Notes: generated by a model not told the origin, from the sequence alone. A stretch of 64,000 nt of DNA from Nitrospira_E sp052156535 (GCF_052156535.1 NZ_JBQKUP010000041.1:310001-374000), one strand, 5' to 3'. Positions 8,595 to 18,217 are shown, numbered from the stretch's first letter. Translations and numbers: made by a program.

Positions 8595-10952
8595 ATGACA
8601 GATCGACCATACGCCCGTAATGTTTTCATCTTGCTTCTGACGGTCATCCTTAGTGGTTGCGCCATCTTAGTCGGGATGCAGCTGGATCAACAATTCGGGC
8701 CTTCCTCTCCGCAAAATCGGCTGACGAAAACAACCGCAGTGACAACAGTCAGTTATCGGCAGGATGTGAAACCGATTCTGGAAGCCCGATGTATTGTGTG
8801 TCATGGGTGTTACGATGCCCCCTGTCAACTCAATCTCAGTGCCCATGAAGGGATTGAACGCGGTGCCAATAAAGAACTGGTGTATAACCCCGGTCGATTA
8901 TTGGCCATGGAACCAACCCGGCTGTTTGTCGATGCGCATTCACCATCCGGATGGCGGGAGAAACAGTTTTTTCCGGTGTTAAACGAACGGGTGCAGACCA
9001 AAGAGGCCAATCTTCAAGGGAGCCTGATGGCGAACATGTTACTCCTGAAACGGCAACACCCGCTTCCCTCAGTCAGCCCGCTCCCAGCCAGTTTTGATTT
9101 TGGCATCGAGCGGGCTCAATCGTGCCCAACGCTGCCGGAGTTTGACGCGTTCGCCCGCAACAAACCCTTATGGGGGATGCCCTATGGATTACCCGGTTTA
9201 AGCGAACAGGAACATGCCACGTTGATGACCTGGTTGGAGGAGGGCGCGGTCGATGAAGCTCCGGCCCCAATGAGAGCAAGTGTCCGTTCAAACATTTGGG
9301 AATGGGAAACGTTTTTGAATGGCGAGACACCCAAAGAACAATTAATGAGTCGATATCTCTATGAGCACCTCTTTCTTGCCCGTCTGTATTTTGATGCCCT
9401 TGCCCCCAAACAGTTCTTTCGTCTCGTACGCTCCACTACCCCTCCTGGTGAACCCATTAATCTTGTTGTCACCAGAAGACCTTACGATGACCCGAAAGTG
9501 GATCGTATTTTTTATCGCTTTGAGCCGGTTCGGACCACGATTTTGGCCAAAACCCACATGCCGTATTTACTCAATCCAGAACGAATGTCCCGGTATCACA
9601 CCCTCTTTTTAGAACCAGCTTACGATGTGCACGTCTTACCGTCATATGACACGGAGGCATCGGCCAACCCCTTTGAAACCTTCAAATCGATTCCGGTGAA
9701 ATCCCGGTATCGGTTTTTGCTCGATGAAGCCCGGTTTACCCTGATGAATTTCATCAAGGGGCCTGTCTGTCGAGGACAGGTGGCGCTCAATGTCATTAAT
9801 GAGCGCTTCTGGATTGTCTTTTCAAACCCCGAGAGCCCGACCCTGGTTCATGTGGCCCAATTCCTTGAAAAAGAAGAGCAGAATCTTCGGATGCCCATAG
9901 TCGAGCAGAGCAACGCGACACCCCTCAGGACCTGGCTGAAATATTCTCAATTAGAAAAGAACTATGTAGCCGGAAAAATCGAGTTTATAAAACAACACCT
10001 CCCGACGCCGGAAGCCATTTCACTCGATCTGATTTGGGATGGCGATGGAAAGAATGACAATGCGGCGCTCACCGTGTTTCGACATCTGGATAATGCGACC
10101 GTCGTGAAAGGCTTTGTTGGCAATGAGCCCAAGACGCTGGTATTGGTTGGATATCCTTTGCTTGAGCGCATTCATTACTTGCTGGTTGCAGGATATGACA
10201 TTTATGGGAATATCGGTCACCAGTTAAATTCCCGCTTGTATATGGATTTTTTGCGAATGGAGGCTGAACTTGATTTTCTCACTCTGCTCCCGGAACGTAC
10301 CAGAACCAAAGAATGGCAGTACTGGTATCGGGACGCCGGAGAGAAGCTCGAAGATTTTGGGAAGATGTATTTCAGCAGCGTCAATCGGCAGACAGGTATT
10401 CCGTATCGCACGGCTGACCATAAATTGGAATTGATCGGGATGGTACGCGAACGCCTCGCGCCGGTATTACATGCGCCGTATGCGATAGAGAAGTCCGGCA
10501 ATAGGCACGTCCGCCAACAACTGGAAAAGTTAGCTCACCTGCAAGGCAAAGCGGTGTCCTGGTTGCCGCAAAACGCCATTTTATCCATCAGTGGGTCCCA
10601 TGAACAGGTGGTGACCCTCATCCATGATAACGGTCTGAGCAATGTGTCCCATCTGCTCTTCGAAGAAAAACGGCGTTTACCGGAAGAAGATACGTTAACG
10701 GTGGTGCGAGGGTTTTTGGGCGCCTATCCCAACGCATTTTACCATGTCGAGGAATCAAAGCTGGAAGAGTTTGTTAATGCCGTAGAACGCCTTGGGAGTG
10801 AGAAGGATTATCAAGCCCTGCTCCGTCGTTTTGGTGTCAGACGAAGTGATCCGGATTTCTGGAAGCATAGTGATGCCATACAGGCGGCCTATCAGAAGGA
10901 GTCTCCCATTGAAGCAGGTCTGCTGGATTACAACCGTCTGGAAAATAGGTGA
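8595..10952 (+). CDS. cti: Fatty acid cis/trans isomerase
   Basis: At 785 residues it matches the length of Cti proteins, which convert cis-unsaturated membrane fatty acids to trans in situ and so rigidify the membrane under solvent, heat or salt stress. The N-terminus is a membrane or lipoprotein signal with the box LSGC (Cys22). A haem-c binding motif Cys66-Ile-Val-Cys69-His70 follows, as known for Cti of Pseudomonas. The long C-terminal region contains DLIWDGDGKNDNAALTVFRH and PKTLVLVGYPLLERIHYLL, typical of the family. It starts after GAGGAGAG. Being a haem-c protein it should act in the periplasm and need cytochrome c maturation. It stands next to the FadL-type channel. Confidence 0.9.
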   Translation: MTDRPYARNVFILLLTVILSGCAILVGMQLDQQFGPSSPQNRLTKTTAVTTVSYRQDVKPILEARCIVCHGCYDAPCQLNLSAHEGIERGANKELVYNPGRLLAMEPTRLFVDAHSPSGWREKQFFPVLNERVQTKEANLQGSLMANMLLLKRQHPLPSVSPLPASFDFGIERAQSCPTLPEFDAFARNKPLWGMPYGLPGLSEQEHATLMTWLEEGAVDEAPAPMRASVRSNIWEWETFLNGETPKEQLMSRYLYEHLFLARLYFDALAPKQFFRLVRSTTPPGEPINLVVTRRPYDDPKVDRIFYRFEPVRTTILAKTHMPYLLNPERMSRYHTLFLEPAYDVHVLPSYDTEASANPFETFKSIPVKSRYRFLLDEARFTLMNFIKGPVCRGQVALNVINERFWIVFSNPESPTLVHVAQFLEKEEQNLRMPIVEQSNATPLRTWLKYSQLEKNYVAGKIEFIKQHLPTPEAISLDLIWDGDGKNDNAALTVFRHLDNATVVKGFVGNEPKTLVLVGYPLLERIHYLLVAGYDIYGNIGHQLNSRLYMDFLRMEAELDFLTLLPERTRTKEWQYWYRDAGEKLEDFGKMYFSSVNRQTGIPYRTADHKLELIGMVRERLAPVLHAPYAIEKSGNRHVRQQLEKLAHLQGKAVSWLPQNAILSISGSHEQVVTLIHDNGLSNVSHLLFEEKRRLPEEDTLTVVRGFLGAYPNAFYHVEESKLEEFVNAVERLGSEKDYQALLRRFGVRRSDPDFWKHSDAIQAAYQKESPIEAGLLDYNRLENR

Positions 10953-10984
10953 TAGATGTGCACGAATGAAAAAAAAGCTTCGGA

Positions 10985-11695
10985 TTACTGAATTTCTTTC
11001 CGATACTCCCGTAGGCCGCGTTCCTCGTCCAACCGTTGTCGAAGTTTCTTACCCCAATAGTCAAATATCTCCAGCACCGGTCCCAAGGAATCTTTGTCGC
11101 GGGTCAGGAGGATCTCTGAGCTCATCCGCTTTTCCACATATGCCACCAGTCGTTCCTGGGTCTGAGTATCCAATATTTCAACCTCAATGGCCGCTTCTCC
11201 CTCCAGGGCATTCATGCCGGAAATCTTTTCAGAAGCCTGGATCAGGAGATCATTGGCCAGCGGAAGGATATGGTCCGGCGTGGACAGTGACGGGCGTTCC
11301 AACAACACGTCGGTCAGAGCCGCGCGAAGCCGCAGGACTCCCGGACCTGGATCTTTCACAATCACATAGCCTCCCGCCAGCGCCCGGCTCATACTCTCCT
11401 GGAAACCCAGAGCCAGTTTCCAGGCGGTTAAGGCATCAAGACCGCCATACTCAGAATGTTGGCTGGGCCAGATCACCAGGGGATCCAGAATAATGTGGTC
11501 GTATCCTTTGAAATTGACACCCGGCTTTCGGTAACTCCACGCACCGCTGTCATCAGGCGAAGGACGAAGGCTGGTGTAATCGGTTAAAAATCCGGAAAAA
11601 TTCAACGGCTCGATTTTGGGAGTACATCCGGAGAGACTGACGATCAGGCACAAGAGCACACTTAGGCGTTGTAATTGCGAAAAGGCGTGAATCAC
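10985..11695 (-). CDS. DUF3313 family lipoprotein (copy 2)
   Basis: 236 residues with a signal peptide and lipobox LSGC near residue 24. It shares the pattern of the 5614 gene: FSGFLTDYTSL after the lipidated Cys, HIILDPLVIW, DPGPGVLRLRAALTD, and a C-terminal FDYWGKKLRQRLDEE helix. It is therefore a paralogue. It ends 32 bases from the convergent cti gene. The function of DUF3313 lipoproteins is not established; two copies flanking a lipid-related block suggest an envelope role. Confidence 0.8.
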   Translation of the reverse strand: MIHAFSQLQRLSVLLCLIVSLSGCTPKIEPLNFSGFLTDYTSLRPSPDDSGAWSYRKPGVNFKGYDHIILDPLVIWPSQHSEYGGLDALTAWKLALGFQESMSRALAGGYVIVKDPGPGVLRLRAALTDVLLERPSLSTPDHILPLANDLLIQASEKISGMNALEGEAAIEVEILDTQTQERLVAYVEKRMSSEILLTRDKDSLGPVLEIFDYWGKKLRQRLDEERGLREYRKEIQ

Positions 11696-11793
11696 GGTAT
11701 CCTCATTTTTTTCGAGTTCGAAAGTTGACGAGTATATCCCGTCTACTCCATAAAGGCCATATCACGGCCGCACTTCAACGTACCTCCAGGGAG

Positions 11794-12022
11794 TGTTGAA
11801 TAATAAAGATGTTCAAGGGCAAATTTGCCCAGGATTAGATTCCTCATCAAAGGCTCCGGGTCCGTTCAAAAAAGCATGCCCTGAGTCTTCCCGAAGGGTC
11901 CGTCCAGTCCTGTCCTGAGGCCCCTCGAAGGAAAGGCCGCAGCCGTTTTTACGCGCGGAGCGTACGCTGAGTACGTGAGCACGGAAAAATGGCGAGAACG
12001 CCGCCGGCGGCTTTTTTCAACA
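11794..12022 (-). repeat. Family-A dispersed repeat, copy 2 (full length, inverted)
   Basis: About 229 bp, bounded TGTTGAA/TTCAACA and nearly identical to copy 1 in reverse orientation, including the AT-rich tail with GGGCAAATTTGCCC, itself a palindrome. High identity to copy 1 suggests recent spread or gene conversion. Confidence 0.85.
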
Positions 12023-12053
12023 GACCCCTCCATGTTGAAAAAGAGGGTGTCCC

Positions 12054-12344
12054 ATGATGCGAGTATGGCTTGTGGTTTGTGTTGGAAGTCTTTTCCTCTA
12101 TGGATGCACTGAAGTGAAGTATATCAAGGCCGGTGCCACGGAACCGGATTTTGAGGCTGATAGAGTCGATTGCCGCAGCCAAATCCTTATGTCGCCACCC
12201 GGCCCGGTCATCCCCAGTGGTTGAATGGGAAAACCAGGGGTCGGCCAAGGGTACATCACGAAATCGGCCGAACGGTCGGCACAACAGGAAGTTGACCAGT
12301 ATTTGCGAGCAAAAGGATGGGAACCGGAACCTCAACCCAAGTGA
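12054..12344 (+). pseudogene. Small lipoprotein gene with an in-frame TGA
   Basis: ATGATG at 12054 follows AAGAGGGTG. The first part reads as a signal peptide with lipobox LYGC, then TEVKYIKAGATEPDFEAD and a Cys. The frame meets TGA at 12222, yet continues open and protein-like for another 39 codons (GKPGVGQGYITKSAERSAQQ, ending EPEPQPK) to TGA at 12342. The downstream half has no ribosome site of its own. It is best read as one roughly 96-codon gene broken by a single nonsense change, or a functional 56-residue short form. Readthrough is possible but unsupported. Confidence 0.6.
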
Positions 12345-12439
12345 GTTGCTGAGTGGATGTAAGCGAAATCGGGCTGTCGTTGTGAGGAACGACTCTTAAA
12401 AAAAATTTCACCCATGATCAATAAGGATGGAAAGAGCAT

Positions 12440-14593
12440 ATGAATTCAGCATTGCATGATCAGACCATTGCGAAGGAACTGAAGATCTCCGACAAGCAGG
12501 TGGCAGCCACGGTAAGCTTGCTGGATGACGGCGCCACGGTGCCGTTTCTTTCACGGTATCGCAAAGAAGTCACGGGCGGGTTGGATGAGGTCATGATCAC
12601 CTCCATTCGGGATCGTATCGCGCAGCTTCGGGAATTGGATAAGCGACGGGACGTCATCCTGGCCTCACTTGAGGAACAAGGCAAACTCACCGACGCGCTG
12701 CAAGGGCAGGTGCACGCAGCCACGACCATGACCGAATTGGAAGACATCTATTTACCCTTCCGACCCAAACGCCGCACGAGGGCCATGATCGCGAAAGAAC
12801 GGGGATTAGAACCGTTGGCGTTGAGCCTCTGGGCGCAAGAGGATCAATTGCATGTTGAAGCCGAGGCACAAAAATATCTCAATCCGGAACTCAGTGTAGA
12901 GACCGTGGAGGACGCATTGGCCGGCGCGCGCGATATCATGGCCGAATGGATCAGCGAAGATCTGCAGGCCCGCGCTTCGATGCGGGCGCTGTATCTGGAG
13001 CAGGGGATTTTCAAAACCACTGCCGTTCGGGGGAAAGATGTTCAAGGCAGCAAGTATCGGGATTATGTCGAATGGGAAGAACCGGTGGCCAAGGCCCCCT
13101 CACATCGGGTGCTGGCCATGCGGCGTGGGGAAACAGAAGGGTTTCTGTCCTTTCGGGTGCTGGTGCCTGAACCTGACGCGCTGTCGCTTCTGCATCGCCT
13201 TTTTCTGAAAGGAAAAGGGCCGGCATCGGAACAGGTCACTCTGGCGATCAAGGACAGTTTTACCAGGCTCCTGTCACTCTCCATGGAAACCGAAGCCCGC
13301 CTGGTCACCAAAACTCGCGCCGATCAAACGGCGATAGAAGTGTTTGCGCAAAATGTGCAGCAATTGCTCATGACGCCACCGCTGGGCCAGAAGACCGTGC
13401 TGGCCATCGATCCGGGCTTTCGCACCGGATGTAAAATGGTTTGTCTGGACCGCCAGGGCACCTTGCGTCATACGGAGACCATCTTTCCGCATCTGGGAGG
13501 AAGCGGGGCCGCCAAAGCGGGAGACACGGTGGTGGAATTGTGTCAGCGTTTTCAGGTTGAGGCGATCGCGGTGGGCAACGGGACGGCCGGGAGGGAGACC
13601 GAAACGTTTCTCCGCGCATTGAAATTGCCATCCGCCATCCCCATTGTGATGGTCAACGAAAGCGGCGCGTCCGTGTATTCCGCGTCCCCGGTCGCCCGTG
13701 AGGAATTTCCCGATCACGATGTGACAGTGCGTGGCGCCGTCTCAATCGGGCGACGGCTCATGGATCCCTTAGCCGAACTGGTAAAGATCGATCCCAAGGC
13801 CATCGGCGTCGGGCAATATCAACATGATGTCGATCAGGGCATCTTGAAACAACGGTTGCAGGATGTGGTTATCAGCTGTGTCAATCGGGTAGGGGTGGAC
13901 GTGAATATGGCGAGCCCGCAATTGCTCACGGCCGTCTCCGGTGTGGGGCCGCAACTTGCTACGAATATTGTGGCCTATCGACAGGAGTATGGCCCATTTC
14001 CCAGCCGAACCGCATTAAAAAAAGTTCCGCGTCTGGGCGCCAAAGCATTTGAGCAAGCGGCAGGATTTTTACGCATCACCAATGGCGAGCATCCGCTGGA
14101 TGCCAGCGCCGTGCATCCCGAACGGTATCCCGTGGTCAACGCGATGGCCAAAGACTTAGGCTGCACCGTGAAGGATCTCATGAAGGACCCTGCCCGGCAA
14201 CGCACGATCGATCTCAATCGATACATCACGGAGGAGGTGGGCAAACCGACCTTAATGGATATCCTCACCGAATTGGCCAAACCCGGCCGTGATCCGCGCC
14301 AACAATTTGAAGCCGTAAAGTTTGATGAAGGGGTGCAATCCATCGAGCAGGTTACCCCCGGCATGATCCTGTCCGGGGTGGTGACCAATGTCACGGCCTT
14401 TGGCGCGTTTGTCGATATCGGCGTGCATCAGGATGGCCTGGTGCATATTAGTCAACTCGCCAACAAATTTGTCAGCGATCCCAACACAGTGGTGCAGGTC
14501 AATCAACAGGTCAAAGTCACCGTGTTGGAAGTCGACGTTCCCCGCAAGCGTATTTCGCTGTCCATGAAAGCGGCGGCAAACGGGAAGTCCTGA
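12440..14593 (+). CDS. tex: Tex-type transcription accessory / RNA-binding protein
   Basis: 717 residues, within the usual range of Tex. N-terminal helical Tex domain (YLPFRPKRRTRAMIAKERGLEP), then the YqgF-like RNase-H fold (LAIDPGFRTGCKMVCLD), helix-hairpin-helix repeats (LLTAVSGVGPQLATNIVAYR) and a C-terminal S1 domain starting near GMILSGVVTNVTAFGAFVDIG. Tex binds nucleic acid and influences transcription; it is cytosolic. The ATG follows GGAAAG. The 3' end is unusual: the last 20-odd codons and about 60 bases beyond are present again at 15970-16206 on the far side of an IS110-type element. Confidence 0.93.
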   Translation: MNSALHDQTIAKELKISDKQVAATVSLLDDGATVPFLSRYRKEVTGGLDEVMITSIRDRIAQLRELDKRRDVILASLEEQGKLTDALQGQVHAATTMTELEDIYLPFRPKRRTRAMIAKERGLEPLALSLWAQEDQLHVEAEAQKYLNPELSVETVEDALAGARDIMAEWISEDLQARASMRALYLEQGIFKTTAVRGKDVQGSKYRDYVEWEEPVAKAPSHRVLAMRRGETEGFLSFRVLVPEPDALSLLHRLFLKGKGPASEQVTLAIKDSFTRLLSLSMETEARLVTKTRADQTAIEVFAQNVQQLLMTPPLGQKTVLAIDPGFRTGCKMVCLDRQGTLRHTETIFPHLGGSGAAKAGDTVVELCQRFQVEAIAVGNGTAGRETETFLRALKLPSAIPIVMVNESGASVYSASPVAREEFPDHDVTVRGAVSIGRRLMDPLAELVKIDPKAIGVGQYQHDVDQGILKQRLQDVVISCVNRVGVDVNMASPQLLTAVSGVGPQLATNIVAYRQEYGPFPSRTALKKVPRLGAKAFEQAAGFLRITNGEHPLDASAVHPERYPVVNAMAKDLGCTVKDLMKDPARQRTIDLNRYITEEVGKPTLMDILTELAKPGRDPRQQFEAVKFDEGVQSIEQVTPGMILSGVVTNVTAFGAFVDIGVHQDGLVHISQLANKFVSDPNTVVQVNQQVKVTVLEVDVPRKRISLSMKAAANGKS

Positions 14594-14860
14594 GTCACAG
14601 TGGTCATTTCGCTAAGCCATGTGGCTGCGAGCCGAGCCCAGATTCTTCGTTGCACTCATCTATGAAAGTTTTGTCAAGTGCGAACCTCTATGCCGTCACC
14701 TAACCTCATGCGGTTAACCCGACCGCTCCCTGTCAGCGCTCCCTGTCGCCTCCCGATCATCTCGGACTCATCTATTCGCCGTCTCGAGCGGCAGAGAATA
14801 ATGTCACCACGGTGTCGCAATCAGAATCCGGGGCTCAAGGGCCCCATGAGCACAACGCGC
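14594..14860. other. Spacer between tex and the IS110-type element
   Basis: The first 75 bases are the tex trailer that is repeated at 15970. After TTGCACTCA near 14655 the sequence departs from the downstream copies, which probably marks one end of the inserted element. No terminal inverted repeat is visible, as expected for IS110 types. Confidence 0.5.
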
Positions 14861-15901
14861 TTACCGTGGTGTGGACGACGTCGGGGCCCGGTAGGGCTCG
14901 CCCTTGGTCAACATCCAGAAACTTGCTTCCGCCAGGTGTCGGGCGACGGCCACCTTGGCTTTGCCATGCCCCCGACGCGCGCGAAGGCGGTCGTAGAGCT
15001 GGCTGATGTGCGTGTACCCACACCGCCCGCGATTCAACACGGCACTGTTTGCGGCTTCCACAAAGGCCCACTTCAGATACTGATTCACATCGCGGCGGAT
15101 GGCGCCAAAGTGGAACTTGCCCCCACTGGAGTGTTCCCGTGCCACCAAGCCGCTGTAGCTGGCCAACGCCTCGGCGCGAGGAAACCGCGCCACCGTGCCC
15201 ATCTCCGTCCAGATGACGATGGCCAAAAGATCGCCCACGCCCGGCAGCGTCTTGAGCCAGGCCGTCTGGAGACAGGGGGCAAACACCGCCCGCATCTGGC
15301 CTTCCAGCCGCGTGAGCGTCGCCTCCACGTGATCCAGTTGCGTCAGTAGGCAGGTGACCGCCTGTTGCGTCTGCGGGGGCAACTGAAGGACCAACGTGGT
15401 CAGGAGCTGCCGCCCCCGCTTGCCAAACGCATCGCTGACGCCGTCGACCCCCAGGCCATACTTGGCCACGGTGGCCAGCACACGATTCTTCAATTGCGTG
15501 CGTTGATGACTAACGAGCATGCGGGTCCGCGGCAGTTCCCGTGCATCCCGCACCGCCGCGGACGGGATCCACACCGTCGGCAGGGTGCCGGTGCGTTGCA
15601 GCCGGTTCAGCCCTTGGGCATCCAGCTTGTCGCTCTTGTTGACGCGCCCGATCATCAGTTTGGCCAAGCGGGCGTTGACCAACTGCGGCTGGCCACCGCC
15701 CGCCTCGATCTCATCGACCACCCAATACCAGTTGCCCACGGTCTCCACCGCGACCGGCGAGCCAGCGGGCCATTGCTGCATAAACGCCTGAATCGCTCCG
15801 CGCTGATGGAGCACTCATCGCTCAGTCACCCGGTCGCCGTGGGCATTTTCGACGCGGGCCCAGGTGTACCGCTTGTGAACATCCAAGGCGATGTATTCCA
15901 T
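14861..15901 (-). mobile_element. IS110-family transposase gene with an in-frame TGA
   Basis: Reading from ATG at 15901 (after AAGGAGGAGG) the protein begins EYIALDVHKRYTWARVEN, the RuvC-like first strand with the catalytic Asp. Codon 29 is TGA (15815-15817) and the same frame then continues for 317 codons: VAVETVGNWYW (Glu), NKSDKLDAQGL (two Asp), completing the DEDD set, then the Transposase_20 region LPGVGDLLAIVIWTEMG. The stop separates the first catalytic Asp from the rest, so this copy is probably inactive unless read through. GC is higher than in the flanks, consistent with transfer. Confidence 0.88.
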
Positions 15902-15969
15902 AAGGGTCCTCCTCCTTGAATACGGATCCTACTCTCGACGATGATGGAATACAGCACTTTCATAATAAT

Positions 15970-16206
15970 CAGAATGACAACGGGATATTTAAGGTGGACG
16001 TTCCCCGCAAGCGTATTTCGCTGTCCATGAAAGCGGCGACAAACGGGAAGTCCTGAGTCACGGTGGTCATTTCGCTAAGCCATGTGGCTGCGAGCTGGGC
16101 CCAGATTCTTCGTTGCACTCAGAATGACAACGGGATATTCAAGGTGGACATTCCCCGCAAGCGCATTTTGCTATCGATGAAAGCGGGCTCAAACGGAAGG
16201 ATCTAA
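15970..16206 (+). repeat. tex: Tandem copies of the tex 3' end
   Basis: Two head-to-tail copies of a unit of 150 bases, the second shortened (15970-16119 and 16120-16206). Each begins CAGAATGACAACGGG and contains the tex coding end (GTGGACGTTCCCCGCAAGCG and the following Ser-Met-Lys-Ala codons) plus, in the first copy, the trailer. The real tex end is at 14527-14655. Substitutions differ between the copies, so the duplications are not brand new. These are untranslated fragments. Confidence 0.8.
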
Positions 16207-16263
16207 TGGTGCTCGGTGAGTAAGTGAACTGTTCCCTTTTGCGGGGCTTGTGGCAAGATGGCT

Positions 16264-16677
16264 TCAGGACGGTAAAACAGGGATTTTGGCCAACACACAG
16301 GCCTGGCGTAGCTTGGTATCAAGTGTAGCCAGCGGCATCCCACGTCTCTTGGCTAACTCAAGATATGAGGCGTCGTAGGTGGTTAATTCGTACTTCCGGG
16401 CTAAGGACATAGTTTCTTCCAATGCTTGTTCAGTAGAGGTGGTATCAATTTCCACAGGCAACGCACGAAGTTCCGTGATTAGCTGACTCACATCCCGAGC
16501 GGTCAGTCGGCCCCGTTTGACCGAAATGAGTAAGGCATTTCCAATTTCTAATGGCCAAACGGGTGGGACAATCGCGACATCATCGATTAACCGGTCACAG
16601 ACATGATCAAGCTGGGGATTGGCCTCATCTGGAAGGACCCAGGCCAATGCGACCGAACTGTCTAGGACAAACGGCAT
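16264..16677 (-). CDS. PIN-domain toxin (VapC type)
   Basis: 137 residues with the PIN-domain acidic residues in order: Asp in FVLDSSVALAWVLPDE, Glu in PLEIGNALL, Asp in TTYDASYLELAKRRG and Asp in LATLDTKL. Such toxins are Mg-dependent ribonucleases. The start overlaps the last base of the antitoxin gene (16677), so the two are translationally coupled. The order antitoxin then toxin and the sizes are typical of type II modules. Confidence 0.88.
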   Translation of the reverse strand: MPFVLDSSVALAWVLPDEANPQLDHVCDRLIDDVAIVPPVWPLEIGNALLISVKRGRLTARDVSQLITELRALPVEIDTTSTEQALEETMSLARKYELTTYDASYLELAKRRGMPLATLDTKLRQACVLAKIPVLPS

Positions 16678-16949
16678 CAGTATCGGTGGCCCAGATGAGC
16701 CAAATCGCGCAACGTTTCGTTCTTTTTGAGAAGGCGTTGGGTGGTGACACCTCGTTGACGAAGAATTTCCCGGTAAGAACGAATGCCTTTGATGGTTTGG
16801 CGAACCGCTTCGGGATCCTTGCGGGTCACGGGGACGAGTTCCGCTACAGGCCGTCCATGTTTGGTGATGGTAAAACGTTCTCCCTTTTGGATTCGCTCGA
16901 GTAACTTGGGTAAATGGGTTTTGGCTTCATAGGCCCCAATTTCAGGCAT
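16677..16949 (-). CDS. Phd/YefM-type antitoxin
   Basis: 90 residues starting after AAGGAG. The opening MPEIGAYEAKTHLPKLLERI, then GERFTITKHGRPVAELVPV, is the Phd/YefM fold consensus, which binds DNA through its N-terminal dimer. The C-terminal tail would wrap the PIN toxin encoded next. Two copies of TAGACTAGTT lie just upstream (16968-16988) and probably serve as the operator for autoregulation. Confidence 0.9.
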   Translation of the reverse strand: MPEIGAYEAKTHLPKLLERIQKGERFTITKHGRPVAELVPVTRKDPEAVRQTIKGIRSYREILRQRGVTTQRLLKKNETLRDLAHLGHRY

Positions 16950-16967
16950 AACGACTATCTCCTTATT

Positions 16968-16988
16968 TAGACTAGTTATAGACTAGTT
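16968..16988. promoter_or_regulatory. Direct-repeat operator candidate upstream of the Phd-type antitoxin
   Basis: Two TAGACTAGTT copies start 11 bases apart (16968 and 16979), one helical turn, each holding the palindrome ACTAGT. They sit about 20 bases before the antitoxin start, where antitoxin binding sites are usually found. Confidence 0.5.
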
Positions 16989-16989
16989 T

Positions 16990-17373
16990 ATGATGGAGGC
17001 GGGAGCCTGTCAATATAGGACGGAAGGAAGACGCAATCATTCCTCCGTTCATTTTCCTGTCCCATATCACTACATGGTATCAATTTGGTTAACGGGCAGA
17101 AGTTCACGTTTGAGTTTTACCGTTCAGACACTGTTTGCTGAATGGCGAACGACCAATGAAAAAGCACACGTTCTGGATGACCGACTGATGTGAGAGGGCA
17201 CCATTCCCGCAAACTCATAGCGTTGTCGAGGAAGTCAATTTCAACTGAAAAGATGTGATGGTAATCGCAGAAGGAGTAAACCTACCTCTTTAGTGACTTG
17301 ATCTTACCCGCAGGACCTTGCCCCTGAATCGAAAGAGTGATATCATTTTTGCTAACACAAACGGAGGAAAGAG
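16990..17373. other. Spacer between two divergent toxin-antitoxin modules
   Basis: No credible gene. It must hold the promoters of both modules. The ribosome site GGAGG of the second module lies at its right end. Confidence 0.45.
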
Positions 17374-17604
17374 ATGGGCCAAGTTATTGTTCGAAACCTT
17401 GATGATCACATCATCGCCGCCTTGAAAACTAAAGCTGAAATGCGAGGGCATTCACTTGAACAAGAACTCAGGGGTATTCTGGCCGAAGCCGCCAAGCCCA
17501 CAATCGAGGATCGCCGAAGCTTGGTCGATCACATTCGTGCCATGACTCCCTCCACTCCGCAAACCGATTCCACGATTCTCCTGAGGGAGGATCGTGACCG
17601 GTGA
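17374..17604 (+). CDS. FitA/VapB-like ribbon-helix-helix antitoxin
   Basis: 76 residues after ACGGAGGAAAG. The N-terminus MGQVIVRNLDDHIIAALK followed by AEMRGHSLEQELRGIL is the ribbon-helix-helix pattern of FitA-type antitoxins (plasmid stability proteins): one strand, then two helices. The C-terminal half is Pro/Arg-rich and would bind the PIN toxin. Its stop overlaps the next gene by four bases, so the pair is coupled. Confidence 0.87.
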   Translation: MGQVIVRNLDDHIIAALKTKAEMRGHSLEQELRGILAEAAKPTIEDRRSLVDHIRAMTPSTPQTDSTILLREDRDR

Positions 17605-18008
17605 CCCTGGTTGTTGATGCCAATGTGGGCCTGAAGTGGTTCATCGAGGAACCCCGCTCCTCGGCTGCCAGAAAAATTCTTAATAAGGGCGCCTCATTCA
17701 TTGCCCCAGACATTGTGATTCCAGAAATTTGCAATGTGGTTTGGAAAAAGGTCAAGAATCAGGAGGTCACCTCAGTGCAAGGTCAAGCCATAGTAACCAA
17801 TGTTTCAATGATCTTTGACCATATTGTGCCTTCTTCAGAACTGGCACAAAGGGCATTTGGCCTTGCCCTTCAATCTAATCACCCTGTGTATGACTGCTTG
17901 TACCTGGCCCTGGCCGAACGTGAATCCATCACGCTAGTCACGGATGACGCCAAATTGGTGTCGGTAGCCAAAAAAGCCAAACTGGCTCGTTTTGTTCAAG
18001 CTCTGTAG
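17601..18008 (+). CDS. PIN-domain toxin (VapC/FitB type)
   Basis: 135 residues. PIN acidic residues are visible: Asp in LVVDANVGLKWFIEEP, Glu in VIPEICNVVWKK, Asp in HPVYDCLYLALAERE and the TDD turn in LVTDDAKL. It is predicted to cleave RNA in the cytosol and to be inhibited by the preceding antitoxin. GTG appears to be the start, within the ATGACC-type overlap region. It differs clearly from the PIN protein at 16264, so the two modules are not a recent duplication. Confidence 0.87.
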   Translation: MTLVVDANVGLKWFIEEPRSSAARKILNKGASFIAPDIVIPEICNVVWKKVKNQEVTSVQGQAIVTNVSMIFDHIVPSSELAQRAFGLALQSNHPVYDCLYLALAERESITLVTDDAKLVSVAKKAKLARFVQAL

Positions 18009-18217
18009 CGTGGAGCTCAATGACATCTCGCCTCTAACAGCCAATTTACCCTAACAATTCCTATTCAGCATTAATGTGCCTGTTCAACCTCTGAAATACT
18101 TTTTCATCCGGACCATTTGGGCTTCGTTTAGAACAGGTTTCACGAAGCATCTAGCTGATTGGTGGGTGCGTGGGTTGGACACAGATTTTTTGTTGCACTC
18201 AAAATGACAACGGGGGC

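Noticed and set aside
14678..15349. A 223-codon plus-strand frame opposite the IS110-type transposase
   Set aside because: Antisense to the conserved DEDD transposase; unnatural composition.
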